Shown here: positions 1-7,628 of the stretch, one piece after another
Numbering within the stretch: position 1 is the first letter of the stretch
How the letters are laid out: every line of letters begins with the position of its first letter
DNA from: Undibacterium sp.
GTDB lineage: Bacteria > Pseudomonadota > Gammaproteobacteria > Burkholderiales > Burkholderiaceae_D
Direction: 5' to 3'
DNA length: 10,116 nt
Assembly (NCBI GenBank): GCA_019752975.1
Contig: JAIELM010000034.1
Coordinates: 1-10,116 of the forward strand
Notes under the pieces: model-generated
What the model was told of the DNA's origin: nothing
What the model saw: only the letters and a program-made list of their open reading frames with translations
Databases searched by the model: none
Translations under genes and position numbers: made by a program

Positions 1-455
1 CAGCACGCGGTTTAGATATTTCCGAAATGCCTTGTGTGATCAATTTTGATTTACCTTATAACGCAGAAGATTATGTGCACCGTATCGGTCGCACTGGTCG
101 CGCGGGTGCTAAGGGAGATGCGATTTCCCTACACACTGATAAAGACGAACGTCTTTTAGTGGATATAGAAAAACTGATCAAACAAAAAATTGTACGTCTA
201 CAGTTGGCCGGTTTTGTCGCGACTTCTTTGCATACGCCAGAGCGCAAGTCGAGTAGCTATGCTGGTAGCGGCGCTAAATTTGCTGAACGTCCTAGCCGTG
301 GGTTTCAAGCACCGCGCGAACGCGTTGATCCTTGGTTCTTAAAACCTTACGAGCCCAGCGCCAGTCCGGCAGCCAATGTAATCAGTGCGTCGAAACTTAA
401 TACTAAGCCGCAAAAGCGGGCGGCATTATTGGGTGGAATGACGAAGACTATTTGA
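1..455 (+). CDS. DEAD-box ATP-dependent RNA helicase, RhlE-like (C-terminal part, 5' end outside window)
   Basis: The reading frame is open from the first bases of the window, so this is the 3' end of a longer gene; the ATG at 27 is internal. The frame starts with ARGLDIS (3-23), helicase motif V, and continues to [10 protein letters not shown] (78-107), motif VI. Motif VI carries the arginines that contact ATP in the second RecA-like domain. Such enzymes unwind or remodel short RNA duplexes in ribosome assembly and mRNA decay. After the core comes a basic, low-complexity tail of about 80 residues, then [10 protein letters not shown] and a Lys/Arg-rich end finishing near AALLGG. I recall similar tails in RhlE-type helicases of Burkholderiales. 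The family assignment is firm. The RhlE subgroup is an inference from the tail, because the N-terminal motifs are not visible. The stop is TGA at 453-455. Confidence 0.93.
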   Translation, partial: ARGLDISEMPCVINFDLPYNAEDYVHRIGRTGRAGAKGDAISLHTDKDERLLVDIEKLIKQKIVRLQLAGFVATSLHTPERKSSSYAGSGAKFAERPSRGFQAPRERVDPWFLKPYEPSASPAANVISASKLNTKPQKRAALLGGMTKTI

Positions 456-498
456 AGAGTATTTCGTCTAGAGAGCGCTTTTCAGTTTGTTAGGGTTT

Positions 499-540
499 AA
501 AAAAAACGCATTAATCGTAAAATGATTAATGCGTTTTTCA
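499..540. terminator. Bidirectional rho-independent terminator between helicase and dxs
   Basis: The left arm AAAAACGCATTAATC (502-516) is the exact reverse complement of 524-538, giving a 15-bp perfect stem with a 7-nt loop. The right arm ends in TTTTT for the + transcript. The run of eight A at 499-506 gives a T tract on the - strand. The element sits between two convergent genes, 43 bp after the helicase stop and 16 bp past the dxs stop, so it can serve both transcripts. Confidence 0.88.
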
Positions 541-556
541 TGGAGCGCCGAAAAAC

Positions 557-2428
557 CTAACTCAGGTTTGCCACATGTTTTTCGTCATTTTGGGAGAATC
601 GTGCTCTGATCGATGCTTCTATCCCTTCTGCATTTAGACCACATTGAGCTAGTAGTAGAGCGGGATCACCATGGTCGACGAATTTATCTGGTAAGCCGAG
701 AATCAAGAGCGGTTTACAGATGCCTGCTTGCGCTAATATTTCTGCGATTGCTGAGCCAGCTCCACCCATGGTGCAGCCTTCTTCTATACTCACTAGCGCA
801 TCGTGGTTGTTCCCTATTTGCTTAATCATATCCACGTCCATGGGTTTGATAAAGCGCATATTGATGACCGTGGCGTCGAGATTTTCACCTGCTTTGAGTG
901 CTGCTTGTACCATAGAGCCGAAAGCAAAAATGGCGATGTTTTTACCTTGCCGTTTGAGTAGTGCTTTACCCATTTCTATACTGGTGAGCTGGCTCTCGCT
1001 TAGCGCACCACAGCCCGCACCACGTGGGTAGCGCACCGCGGCCGGCCCTTGGTAGTGATAGGCGGTGGTGAGCATTTGTCTGCATTCGTTTTCATCTGAG
1101 GCGGCCATGACGACCATGTTGGGAATGCAGCGCAGATAGGCTAAATCGTAGTTGCCCGCGTGTGTTGCCCCATCGGCGCCGACCAGGCCGGCTCTATCTA
1201 ATGCGAAGGTGACGTCGAGATTTTGTAGCGCTACATCGTGGATTAACTGATCGTAGGCGCGTTGCAGAAAGGTGGAGTAAATCGCTACTACCGGTTTAAG
1301 TCCCTCAGTTGCCATGCCCGCTGCGAAGGTGACTGCGTGTTGTTCAGCGATCCCAACATCGTAGTAGCGTTGAGGAAAACGCTGTTCAAATTCCACCATG
1401 CCCGAGCCTTCGCGCATGGCCGGAGTGATACCTATAAGTTTTTCGTCAGTGGCTGCCATATCACATAACCATTGACCAAAAACTTGGGTGTAGGTTTGTT
1501 TAGCTGGCGCGCTTGATGGCTTGATGCCTTCCGCAGGATTAAATTTTCCAGGGCCGTGATACAAGATGGGATCGGCTTCAGCGAGTTTGTAACCTTGGCC
1601 TTTTTTGGTCACTACGTGTAAGAATTGCGGTCCCTTGAGGTTCTTGATGTTTTGTAGTGTAGGGATGAGCGAATCTAAATCATGGCCATCAATAGGGCCG
1701 ATATAGTTGAAGCCAAATTCTTCAAACATTGTCGCGGGAACGACCATGCCTTTGGCGTGCTCTTCAAAGCGTCTGGCAAACTCTATCATCGGCGTTGGTA
1801 GTACGGATTTGCCGACATTTTTGGCCGCAGCGTAAAATTTTCCCGACATTAGACGGGCTAAATAGCGGTTGAGCGCGCCTACCGGAGGAGAGATCGACAT
1901 ATCGTTGTCGTTTAAGACTACTAGCATATTGATGTCGTCGTAGACGCCGGCATTATTCATCGCTTCAAAGGCCATGCCGGCAGTCATAGATCCATCGCCT
2001 ATGATGGCAACGGCGTGGCGAGATTCACCTTTGGTGCGCGCTGCAAGCGCCATGCCTAATGCGGCAGAAATTGAGGTGGAGGAATGCGCTGTGCCAAAGG
2101 TGTCGTATTCACTCTCTACTCGACGAGGAAAGCCAGAGATGCCCTTTAATTGGCGCAGGCTATGCATTTGATCGCGTCTGCCAGTTAAAATTTTATGCGG
2201 ATAAGTTTGGTGACCGACATCCCATACCAAGCGGTCTTCTGGGGTATTGAAGACGTAATGCAGTGCGATGGTGAGTTCCACTGTGCCTAGATTGGAAGAC
2301 AGATGGCCGCCGGTTTTGGACACGGACTCGATCACAAATTCACGTAGCTCATCGGCTAAGGTGGATAGTTGCGGACGGCTTAAATGGCGTAAGTCACTTG
2401 GGGTGTTGATGGTCTTGAGTAAAGTCAT
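557..2428 (-). CDS. dxs: 1-deoxy-D-xylulose-5-phosphate synthase
   Basis: This enzyme condenses pyruvate with glyceraldehyde 3-phosphate to 1-deoxy-D-xylulose 5-phosphate, releasing CO2. It is the thiamine-diphosphate-dependent entry step of the MEP isoprenoid pathway and also feeds thiamine and pyridoxal synthesis; it acts in the cytoplasm. The 623 residues match the usual length. Visible motifs are GGHLSSNLG with His42, the cofactor and Mg binding GDGS (144-147) followed by LNDND with Asn173, GPIDGHD (244-250), VGIAEQHAV with the catalytic Glu362 (359-366), and [15 protein letters not shown] (411-425). The order is the normal one: ThDP-binding domain, transketolase pyrimidine domain, C-terminal domain. 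The ATG at 2428 shares one base with the ispA stop (TAATG) and has GGAAAG four bases upstream, so translation is probably coupled to ispA. It is last in the operon; no folE2-like gene follows, only the terminator. Confidence 0.98.
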   Translation of the reverse strand: MTLLKTINTPSDLRHLSRPQLSTLADELREFVIESVSKTGGHLSSNLGTVELTIALHYVFNTPEDRLVWDVGHQTYPHKILTGRRDQMHSLRQLKGISGFPRRVESEYDTFGTAHSSTSISAALGMALAARTKGESRHAVAIIGDGSMTAGMAFEAMNNAGVYDDINMLVVLNDNDMSISPPVGALNRYLARLMSGKFYAAAKNVGKSVLPTPMIEFARRFEEHAKGMVVPATMFEEFGFNYIGPIDGHDLDSLIPTLQNIKNLKGPQFLHVVTKKGQGYKLAEADPILYHGPGKFNPAEGIKPSSAPAKQTYTQVFGQWLCDMAATDEKLIGITPAMREGSGMVEFEQRFPQRYYDVGIAEQHAVTFAAGMATEGLKPVVAIYSTFLQRAYDQLIHDVALQNLDVTFALDRAGLVGADGATHAGNYDLAYLRCIPNMVVMAASDENECRQMLTTAYHYQGPAAVRYPRGAGCGALSESQLTSIEMGKALLKRQGKNIAIFAFGSMVQAALKAGENLDATVINMRFIKPMDVDMIKQIGNNHDALVSIEEGCTMGGAGSAIAEILAQAGICKPLLILGLPDKFVDHGDPALLLAQCGLNAEGIEASIRARFSQNDEKHVANLS

Positions 2429-3315
2429 TATGCTTTCCGCTGTACGATAAGGTCTGCAAGATCATGCAGATAATGGGCGGATTCTCCAAAGAGTGTGAGT
2501 GCTTGATGCGCATCTTGGCAGAGCTTTTGTGCCAATTGGCGAGAGGCATATAAGCCGAGTAAAGAGACGTAAGTAGGCTTGTTGTCCGCCGCATCTTTAC
2601 CAGCGGTCTTGCCTAAAGTCGCTGAGTCAGCGCTGGCATCTAATATGTCGTCGACGACCTGAAAGGCTAGGCCGATGGCTAGTGCATAAGCGTCGAGCGC
2701 TTCAATTTCATGCTTGCTTAAATGTTTTCCACTCATTGCTCCCATCAGTACGGAAGCGCGTAGTAGAGCGCCAGTTTTAAGTCTATGCATCTGCTCTAAC
2801 TCAGGCATGGTTAAAGCGAGCCCGACACTGGCTAAGTCAATTGCTTGTCCGCCGCACATGCCCAGCGAGCCGGAAGCCTGTGCTAATAATTGCAGCATGG
2901 GCAGCTTAATTTCTGCGGCGGCAGGTGCTTCCGCTAGCGTTAAAAAAGCTTGTGCTTGCAATGCGTCACCCACTAAGAGTGCGGTGGCTTGATCATATTG
3001 CGTATGCACGGTGGGCTTGCCACGCCGTAGTGCATCGTCATCCATGCAAGGCATATCGTCATGCACTAAGGAGTAAGCGTGGATCATTTCTAAGGCACAG
3101 GCAGCTGACATCAAGACATTTTTCGGTGCATTCAGACACTCCCCGGCAGCGAAGACCAATAGCGGGCGCACCCGCTTACCACCATCGAGTACGGCATAGG
3201 CCATGGCTTGGTGCAGTCTCTGAGGAACTTGGCTGGTATTTGGTAGATGTTGTGCTAGTGCCGCTTCCACCGCTACTTGGGTGGTTTTCATCCATTCTTG
3301 AAAACGCTCACTCAT
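2428..3315 (-). CDS. ispA: Farnesyl diphosphate synthase (short-chain polyprenyl synthase)
   Basis: This cytoplasmic enzyme adds isopentenyl diphosphate to dimethylallyl and then geranyl diphosphate to make farnesyl diphosphate, precursor of undecaprenyl phosphate and quinone side chains. The 295 residues fit the bacterial IspA family. GGKRVRP (45-51) binds diphosphate. The first Asp-rich motif is DDMPCMD (86-92) in the context [16 protein letters not shown]. The second is DDILD (222-226), and Lys236 and Lys240 follow in LGKTAGKD. Both Mg-binding motifs are intact, so the enzyme should be active. The ATG at 3315 overlaps the xseB stop by 4 bases (ATGA) and has GAGG seven bases upstream within xseB. 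The gene ends one base into dxs. Farnesyl product length is inferred from family and context; geranyl or geranylgeranyl specificity cannot be excluded by eye. Confidence 0.96.
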   Translation of the reverse strand: MSERFQEWMKTTQVAVEAALAQHLPNTSQVPQRLHQAMAYAVLDGGKRVRPLLVFAAGECLNAPKNVLMSAACALEMIHAYSLVHDDMPCMDDDALRRGKPTVHTQYDQATALLVGDALQAQAFLTLAEAPAAAEIKLPMLQLLAQASGSLGMCGGQAIDLASVGLALTMPELEQMHRLKTGALLRASVLMGAMSGKHLSKHEIEALDAYALAIGLAFQVVDDILDASADSATLGKTAGKDAADNKPTYVSLLGLYASRQLAQKLCQDAHQALTLFGESAHYLHDLADLIVQRKA

Positions 3316-3566
3316 GCTTGATCCTCATTCGCTTCAAGTGTAGTAAATGGTTTGAGCATACCCGCGTCTAAAATCTTTACCTGTTGCTCTACTTTTTCTA
3401 GTTGTGTGGCGCAGTATTTGATCAGTTCTGATCCGCGTTGGTAGGCGCTTACCGAGGCTTCCAATGGGAGTTGCCCGGCTTCCATTTGGGCGACTAATTG
3501 TGTTAGCTCTGCCATTGCATCTTCAAACGACGATGGTGTGCCTGCTACAGATGTTTTTTTAGACAT
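3312..3566 (-). CDS. xseB: Exodeoxyribonuclease VII small subunit
   Basis: XseB is the small subunit of exonuclease VII, which with several XseB copies per XseA chain degrades single-stranded DNA from both ends to oligonucleotides in repair and recombination. The 84 residues carry the family pattern: SFEDAMAELTQLVAQMEAG, then LPLEASVSAYQRGSEL, then a helix ending near EKVEQQVKIL. It is a short all-helical hairpin with no catalytic residues of its own. It is first in the operon and overlaps ispA by 4 bp. The start at 3566 gives MSKKTSV; I see no good Shine-Dalgarno sequence just upstream (AATCCAATAATTT precedes the ATG), so initiation may be weak or rely on an unpaired AT-rich leader. No xseA lies in the window. 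Confidence 0.95.
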   Translation of the reverse strand: MSKKTSVAGTPSSFEDAMAELTQLVAQMEAGQLPLEASVSAYQRGSELIKYCATQLEKVEQQVKILDAGMLKPFTTLEANEDQA

Positions 3567-3812
3567 AAATTATTGGATTTAAGTGTTTTTGCATGCGCAA
3601 TGAGTAACTTATGGGCAATTTACGCAAAATTCTGATAAACCCTGCATTTTAGAGCAAATAATAAAGTTCTGTGGAAAATACAACGCCTTAAAATTTGTTT
3701 ATGTCGACCTTGCATCTAGGCGAAAATACCTGTTTAATGGCCAAGTATTCCCTAAAAAAAACAAATAAATCCATTTAAATCTATTTAAGTGTGCGTGAAT
3801 TGCGTTTCAAAC

Positions 3813-3828
3813 ATTTCCATGTGGAAAT
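3813..3828. repeat. Perfect 7-2-7 inverted repeat over the candidate -35 box
   Basis: ATTTCCA (3813-3819) and TGGAAAT (3822-3828) are exact reverse complements separated by TG. The repeat overlaps the proposed -35 element and part of the spacer, the position expected for a repressor operator. No second copy was seen elsewhere in the spacer, and chance occurrence in AT-rich DNA is possible. Confidence 0.4.
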
Positions 3829-3842
3829 AAGTTGCGTATATT
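3814..3842 (+). promoter_or_regulatory. Candidate sigma-70 promoter for the DUF1631 gene
   Basis: TTTCCA (3814-3819) matches four of six bases of the -35 consensus. TATATT (3837-3842) matches five of six of the -10 consensus, with a 17-bp spacer. Transcription would start near 3849, leaving about 28 untranslated bases before the ATG at 3877. If real, this excludes the upstream in-frame TTG at 3832 as the start, since it would lie outside the mRNA. The call is from pattern matching only. Confidence 0.4.
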
Positions 3843-3876
3843 TGCTGTACCTCCTTATCGAGCGAAGAAATGTACC

Positions 3877-6189
3877 ATGTCGATCAATCAAACCGAGCGC
3901 TCCCCAGTTGCAGCTTTTACGCCAAAGTCTTTGGCTAAGATGGACGTATGGTCGGCCTTGGTTCAGCATTGCAGTTCATTGTGCTTGCCACAAATTGAGA
4001 CGTTTTCGACAAGCTTGTCACATAGTTTATTTGTTCATTCGGAGAATGCGAGTGATCCGAAGTTGGCCAACCTTTGTTTTCATGGTGCGCAGCTATTAAA
4101 AAGTAGTGCAACGACTTACTATAGCCATTGCGTTTTGGCGATTACACAAAAGTTTGAAGACGAGTTGCGCCTGTTGCGTGAAGGTGATAAACCCGCGCGC
4201 GTAACCACCGACATCGCCATGAGTTTGATTTCTTATGAAGAAATGGATTTGAAGCTCAGTTTTAGCCGCGCCAGTCGTACTTTGGAATTGGCTTATGCAG
4301 AAGCGCTAGCCGCATTAAATATGCGTTTGGCGAGCGTCTTGGGCGTGGAGAGTCTCGCCCTAAATCAAAATCCTTTTCGCCCCGAAATTCTATTGCGTGC
4401 ATTGCACAGTGCGTGGTGCGATTTTAATCCCGAAGTCGCCTCGCACCCTGTCGTTTTGCCGATTATTGCTGAATGTATTTTTGACTTGAATCCGATGTAT
4501 CTTGCTTTGAATGATGAATTAATCTCTCGTGGCGTATTGCCTGACCTGCAGGAAAGTTATCGTCTAAAGCGTCAACAAGCGGCGCGGGTCAGCGAGGTGA
4601 TTAAGAGTGAAGTGAACAAGAAGTTGGAGCAGTATTTCACTGATCGTCAAGATGCACCAACCCAGTCGCATAAGCCTTCCAATGCGCGTTCGCCGATGCG
4701 CAATGAGCCTGAGACACCCGCATACGCATTTAATCCCGATACCTCAGAATTGTTTCAGCATCTCGCCGATTTGCAAAAAAATATGGCGTTGCATCAATTG
4801 GTCTCAGGAGCACAAAATGCCATGCGCCTGTCGCAATTACGTCAGGAGTTACCTAGTAATTTGGTTTCTGGTCCAGAGCGACATACGGTAGATTTGCTCA
4901 GTCATGTCTTCGATGGTGTGTTGGGAAATCAGGATATCGTTGAACCGATTAAAGAACTGATTGCGGCCCTTCAAGTCCCGATTTTAAAAGCTGCTTTGAT
5001 CGACAAAGAATTCTTTTTTCAAGATCGTCATCCGGCACGGCGTTTGATTGAATTTCTGTCTAAAAATAGTGTTTCATTGGACCCAGTAAAAGGTCATGAT
5101 GATCCTCTCTTCCAAGCGATGCAACGTAACGTTGCGCGAGTGCAAAATGAATTTGATCATCAATTGGAATTGTTCGATGAAGTGGTTGACGACCTAGAGG
5201 AATTTGTTAAGCATGAGCAAGCGGTAACGCTAGAAGCTTTACAAGCGCCGATTCAGCGGGCATTACAAAGAGAAAAATTCAAACTCGCCAATATCGCCGC
5301 TAGCAAAGAGATTTCTGTGCGTATTGGAACGGGTGAAGTGCTTCCCTTTGTCGAAACATTTCTGGAAAATCGTTGGACCAAAGTGCTGACCCTTGCCTAT
5401 AGCGTCAAGGAAGAAAAACCACATGCCATCGTGGATGCGATTAGAACCATGGATGATTTGATTTGGAGTATCAAACCCAAGATCACCCTAGCTCAACGCC
5501 AAGAAATGATCAATCGCCTACCGGCTATTTTGGCACGCTTAAATAAGTGGTTGAGCTTGATTAAATGGGAGGACGCGGATCGAGTGCAATTTTTTGCTGA
5601 TCTCGCGGAGTGTCATGCCTCTATTGTTAGAGCACCATTAGAACTTTCTCCAGAGCGTCAAGTCGAAATAGCGGTGGAAGCTGCCCAATTAGCCACCGAG
5701 CGACGCTTAGAAAAACGGCTAAAGCAGGAGGCACAAGCACAGGAGCAGGCGCAAGCACAAGCACAAGCACAAGCACAAGCACAAGCACAAGCACAAGCAC
5801 AAGCACAAGCAACAAGTGCTGCGCGGGTGGTCGAGGAGGTGGTACGTTTACCCTCAACGGAGCAAGCGCCGATAGTTGGTGGAGCCTCAGTTCCATCGGC
5901 TCCATTAGTGCAGCCGACGATCGTCGTCCCAGAAGATCCTAGCGTCAGTGTCGCGCAATTAGAGCGCGGCGTTTGGGTGCAATTTACCAAACATGACGGC
6001 AGTCATCAAAAGGTGCGCCTAGCGTGGATTAGCCCTATGCGCAGTTTGTTTATTTTCACCTCCAGTCAAAAAGAGAAATCCTTTTCTGTCGGACAGGAGG
6101 AACTAGAAAAACACTTTCGTGAAAACAAGGCGCAAGTGATCAATCTCGATAAAGTGGTGGATAAGGCTTTGTTGGTTGCTTTGGGCTGA
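3877..6189 (+). CDS. DUF1631 family protein of unknown function with C-terminal PilZ-like region
   Basis: I assign this 770-residue protein to DUF1631 from its layout. An N-terminal helical part (about 20-110) carries a pattern of many small and aromatic residues. The core (about 118-225) has SYEEMDLKLSFSRASRTLEL, ALNMRLASVLG, a Pro-rich NPFRPEILLRAL and LNDELISRGVLPDL. A long helical region follows. A charged helix (ERRLEKRLKQE) runs into a Gln-Ala repeat (about 619-646). The final part, about 697-770, starts RGVWVQFTKHDG and ends in KVVDKALLVAL; it has the beta-strand spacing of a PilZ-like module (LAWISPMRSLFIFTS). No signal peptide or membrane helix is seen, so it is probably cytoplasmic. 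PilZ-like modules suggest a possible link to cyclic-di-GMP or motility, but the usual RxxxR binding signature is not evident, so this is speculation. The ATG at 3877 was preferred over the TTG at 3832 because it gives a normal N-terminus and fits the candidate promoter; ribosome-site complementarity is weak (GAAGAAA). It is transcribed away from xseB. Confidence 0.8.
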   Translation: MSINQTERSPVAAFTPKSLAKMDVWSALVQHCSSLCLPQIETFSTSLSHSLFVHSENASDPKLANLCFHGAQLLKSSATTYYSHCVLAITQKFEDELRLLREGDKPARVTTDIAMSLISYEEMDLKLSFSRASRTLELAYAEALAALNMRLASVLGVESLALNQNPFRPEILLRALHSAWCDFNPEVASHPVVLPIIAECIFDLNPMYLALNDELISRGVLPDLQESYRLKRQQAARVSEVIKSEVNKKLEQYFTDRQDAPTQSHKPSNARSPMRNEPETPAYAFNPDTSELFQHLADLQKNMALHQLVSGAQNAMRLSQLRQELPSNLVSGPERHTVDLLSHVFDGVLGNQDIVEPIKELIAALQVPILKAALIDKEFFFQDRHPARRLIEFLSKNSVSLDPVKGHDDPLFQAMQRNVARVQNEFDHQLELFDEVVDDLEEFVKHEQAVTLEALQAPIQRALQREKFKLANIAASKEISVRIGTGEVLPFVETFLENRWTKVLTLAYSVKEEKPHAIVDAIRTMDDLIWSIKPKITLAQRQEMINRLPAILARLNKWLSLIKWEDADRVQFFADLAECHASIVRAPLELSPERQVEIAVEAAQLATERRLEKRLKQEAQAQEQAQAQAQAQAQAQAQAQAQAQATSAARVVEEVVRLPSTEQAPIVGGASVPSAPLVQPTIVVPEDPSVSVAQLERGVWVQFTKHDGSHQKVRLAWISPMRSLFIFTSSQKEKSFSVGQEELEKHFRENKAQVINLDKVVDKALLVALG
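5731..5811 (+). repeat. CAAGCA hexamer tandem repeat encoding poly-(Gln-Ala)
   Basis: Ten perfect consecutive copies of CAAGCA fill 5752-5811, preceded at 5731-5751 by degenerate copies with G-ending codons. The tract is in frame in the DUF1631 gene and encodes alternating Gln and Ala from about residue 619 to 645. Because the unit is six bases, gain or loss of copies by slippage would lengthen or shorten the linker without a frameshift. The degenerate flank looks like older repeats and the perfect core like recent expansion. The peptide links the helical body to the PilZ-like end. Confidence 0.97.
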
Positions 6190-6243
6190 TTTAGTAGGAA
6201 CACCGAGGTCTTTTTAAGCAGAGACCAAGCGCCAAGATTCGGG

Positions 6244-6249
6244 TATAAT
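6244..6249 (+). promoter_or_regulatory. Candidate -10 element for the Rieske oxygenase gene
   Basis: TATAAT is a perfect -10 hexamer lying 55 bp past the DUF1631 stop. At 17 bp spacing the -35 position reads GAGACC (6221-6226), a three-of-six match, so the promoter would be weak or activator-dependent. Transcription would begin near 6256, giving a leader of about 127 bases. The two genes may therefore be expressed separately. I see no clear terminator between them; GGTCT (6207-6211) and AGACC (6222-6226) can pair around a T-rich loop, but no T tract follows. Confidence 0.4.
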
Positions 6250-6382
6250 CACCTGTTCTGTCCAAAATTCCCTCTTCAAGTGTGTTTGTTTGAATTTTGA
6301 ACGTTTTTGCAAAGCGTTTGAAAATAGGTATTTGTGGATTCTTTCTCCTTTAGGTTGGTGCAAATTAATTTGGGGGGTGGGG

Positions 6383-7498
6383 ATGTCCGTTCTGGCTTCT
6401 TTGTCTAATTTAGCGCGTTCAAACGCGCAACTTCCTGTCCATGTGTATTTTGATCAAGCGCTGTTAGCGCGCGAGATCGCACAGCTTTTCCAATCTGGCC
6501 CGCGCTATGTCGGGCACGAATTAATGGTTCCTCATGTTGGCGACTATGCTACGTTGGCTCATGAAAATGAGGGGCGTATGCTAGTGCGTAATGCTAACGG
6601 TATCGAGCTGCTCTCGAATGTGTGTCGTCATCGGCAGGCCTTGATGTTTGGTGGGCCAGGTACCAACGGACGTGGCAACGCACAGCATATTGTTTGCCCT
6701 CTACATCGCTGGACTTATGATTTGAAAGGTGAACTCATCGGTGCACCGCATTTTGCCGATACGCCGTGTTTGAATTTGTCGCGAACGCCGCTACAAAATT
6801 GGAACGGTCTCTTGTTCGAGCAAAATGGCTACAACGTAATGGAAAAAATGGGCAAGATTTCCGTTACCCAAGATCTTAATTTTAGTGACTACATGCTTGA
6901 TCATGTTGAAGTGCATGAGTGTGATTACAACTGGAAGACTTTTATCGAAGTTTACCTAGAGGATTATCATGTTGAGCCTTTCCATCCCGGTTTGGGTAGC
7001 TTCGTTTCCTGTGACGATCTACGGTGGGAATTCGGTGAAGATTACAGCGTGCAGACTGTGGGTGTACACAAGGGCTTGCTTAAATCTGGCTCACCAAAAT
7101 ACCAGGCATGGCAAGAGCAGGTATTAAAGTTCCGTGGTGGTGAAGCACCGAAATATGGCGCGATTTGGCTCACCTTGTATCCCAATATTATGGTCGAATG
7201 GTATCCCCATGTTTTGGTGGTGTCCACACTTTGGCCTAGTGCTACTGGTAAAACTAAGAACGTAGTTGAATTTTATTATCCTGAAGAGATCGTGTTATTC
7301 GAGCGCGACTTTATCGCGGCAGAACGCGCTGCGTATATGGAAACTTGTATCGAAGACGATGAAATTGCCTTGCGTATGGATGCAGGACGTAAGATTTTGT
7401 TTGAGCGTGGCGAAAACGAAGTTGGTCCGTATCAGTCGCCGATGGAAGATGGAATGCAGCATTTTCATGAATGGTATCGAGGTAAGTTGAGTTTTTAG
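6383..7498 (+). CDS. Rieske-type ring-hydroxylating oxygenase alpha subunit, substrate unknown
   Basis: This is a cytoplasmic non-haem iron oxygenase of 371 residues. The Rieske [2Fe-2S] site is Cys81-x-His83 (VCRH) with Cys105-x2-His108 (CPLHRW), an intact C-x-H...C-x2-H pattern. The catalytic domain has NWKTFIEVYLEDYHVEPFHP (183-202), with His196 and His201 as iron ligands; the third ligand is probably Asp325 or Asp326 in IEDDEIALRMDAGRK. Electrons would come from a separate reductase or ferredoxin not present here. No beta subunit gene adjoins, which suggests a homo-oligomeric enzyme. The start is the ATG at 6383, giving MSVLASLSN and then QLPVHVYFD, as I recall for Burkholderiales homologues. 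A GGGGGTG stretch just upstream can pair with the anti-Shine-Dalgarno sequence through one G-U pair. The frame is open further back to a TTG at 6290, which would add 31 hydrophobic, Trp-rich residues; I consider this non-coding leader. Substrate and pathway cannot be read from sequence. Confidence 0.9.
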   Translation: MSVLASLSNLARSNAQLPVHVYFDQALLAREIAQLFQSGPRYVGHELMVPHVGDYATLAHENEGRMLVRNANGIELLSNVCRHRQALMFGGPGTNGRGNAQHIVCPLHRWTYDLKGELIGAPHFADTPCLNLSRTPLQNWNGLLFEQNGYNVMEKMGKISVTQDLNFSDYMLDHVEVHECDYNWKTFIEVYLEDYHVEPFHPGLGSFVSCDDLRWEFGEDYSVQTVGVHKGLLKSGSPKYQAWQEQVLKFRGGEAPKYGAIWLTLYPNIMVEWYPHVLVVSTLWPSATGKTKNVVEFYYPEEIVLFERDFIAAERAAYMETCIEDDEIALRMDAGRKILFERGENEVGPYQSPMEDGMQHFHEWYRGKLSF

Positions 7499-7507
7499 GT
7501 GATTATT

Positions 7508-7524
7508 CGGCTTCTCTGAAGCCG
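7508..7524. other. Strong hairpin just after the Rieske gene
   Basis: CGGCTTC (7508-7514) and GAAGCCG (7518-7524) form a perfect 7-bp GC-rich stem with a 3-base loop, nine bases past the stop codon. No T tract follows, so it is not a standard intrinsic terminator; it may protect the mRNA 3' end or act with the weaker hairpin downstream. Confidence 0.5.
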
Positions 7525-7563
7525 CGCAAAAACCCGTTGACATAGAGCCCCGGAGAAAATCAA

Positions 7564-7598
7564 AAACCGGAAAAATTATCGGTTTCTTCGTTTTTTTT
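7564..7598 (+). terminator. Possible weak terminator downstream of the Rieske gene
   Basis: AAACCG (7564-7569) pairs with CGGTTT (7580-7585) around a 10-base loop, and a run of eight T follows at 7591-7598. The stem is short and the T run begins five bases after it, so termination would be partial at best. Confidence 0.4.
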
Positions 7599-7628
7599 CT
7601 GTGTATCTGTGCGCCCATGTATCTGCAC

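Larger units (their letters stand above)
3567..3876. other. AT-rich divergent intergenic region between xseB and the DUF1631 gene
   Basis: This 310-bp spacer has no convincing gene. It must hold the promoter of the xseB-ispA-dxs operon reading left and that of the DUF1631 gene reading right. It is AT-rich, with A tracts near 3754-3761 and an ATTTAAAT palindrome at 3773-3780. For the leftward operon I find no clear -35/-10 pair by eye, although TTATTATTT-like stretches occur around 3655-3665. For the rightward gene a candidate promoter and an inverted repeat are listed separately. Confidence 0.6.

Noticed and set aside
613..3371. Several + strand open frames of 60 to 150 codons across dxs, ispA and xseB
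   Set aside because: They lie wholly or largely opposite firmly identified genes, lack family motifs and have no ribosome sites of note.
3553..3560. Run of seven A near the xseB start that could allow frameshifting
   Set aside because: The run encodes Lys-Lys in a normal N-terminus and no alternative frame of any length follows; homopolymers this short are common.
3832..3876. TTG at 3832 as start of the DUF1631 gene
   Set aside because: It would add 15 residues unlike a family N-terminus and lies inside the best promoter candidate; the ATG at 3877 is simpler.
5731..5811. Regular repeats that might suggest a CRISPR array
   Set aside because: Units are contiguous 6-mers without spacers and lie in frame within a coding sequence.
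5627..5990. Two opposite-strand open frames, one with a long Leu-Val alternation resembling a membrane helix and one with Ala-Cys alternation
   Set aside because: Both are reverse-strand readings of the CAAGCA repeat inside the DUF1631 gene; the low-complexity pattern is an artefact of the hexamer and neither shows a family resemblance.
7537..7565. Perfect TTGACA hexamer as a promoter for the transporter
   Set aside because: At 16 to 18 bp spacing only TCAAAA-like sequences occur at the -10 position, so there is no credible partner.
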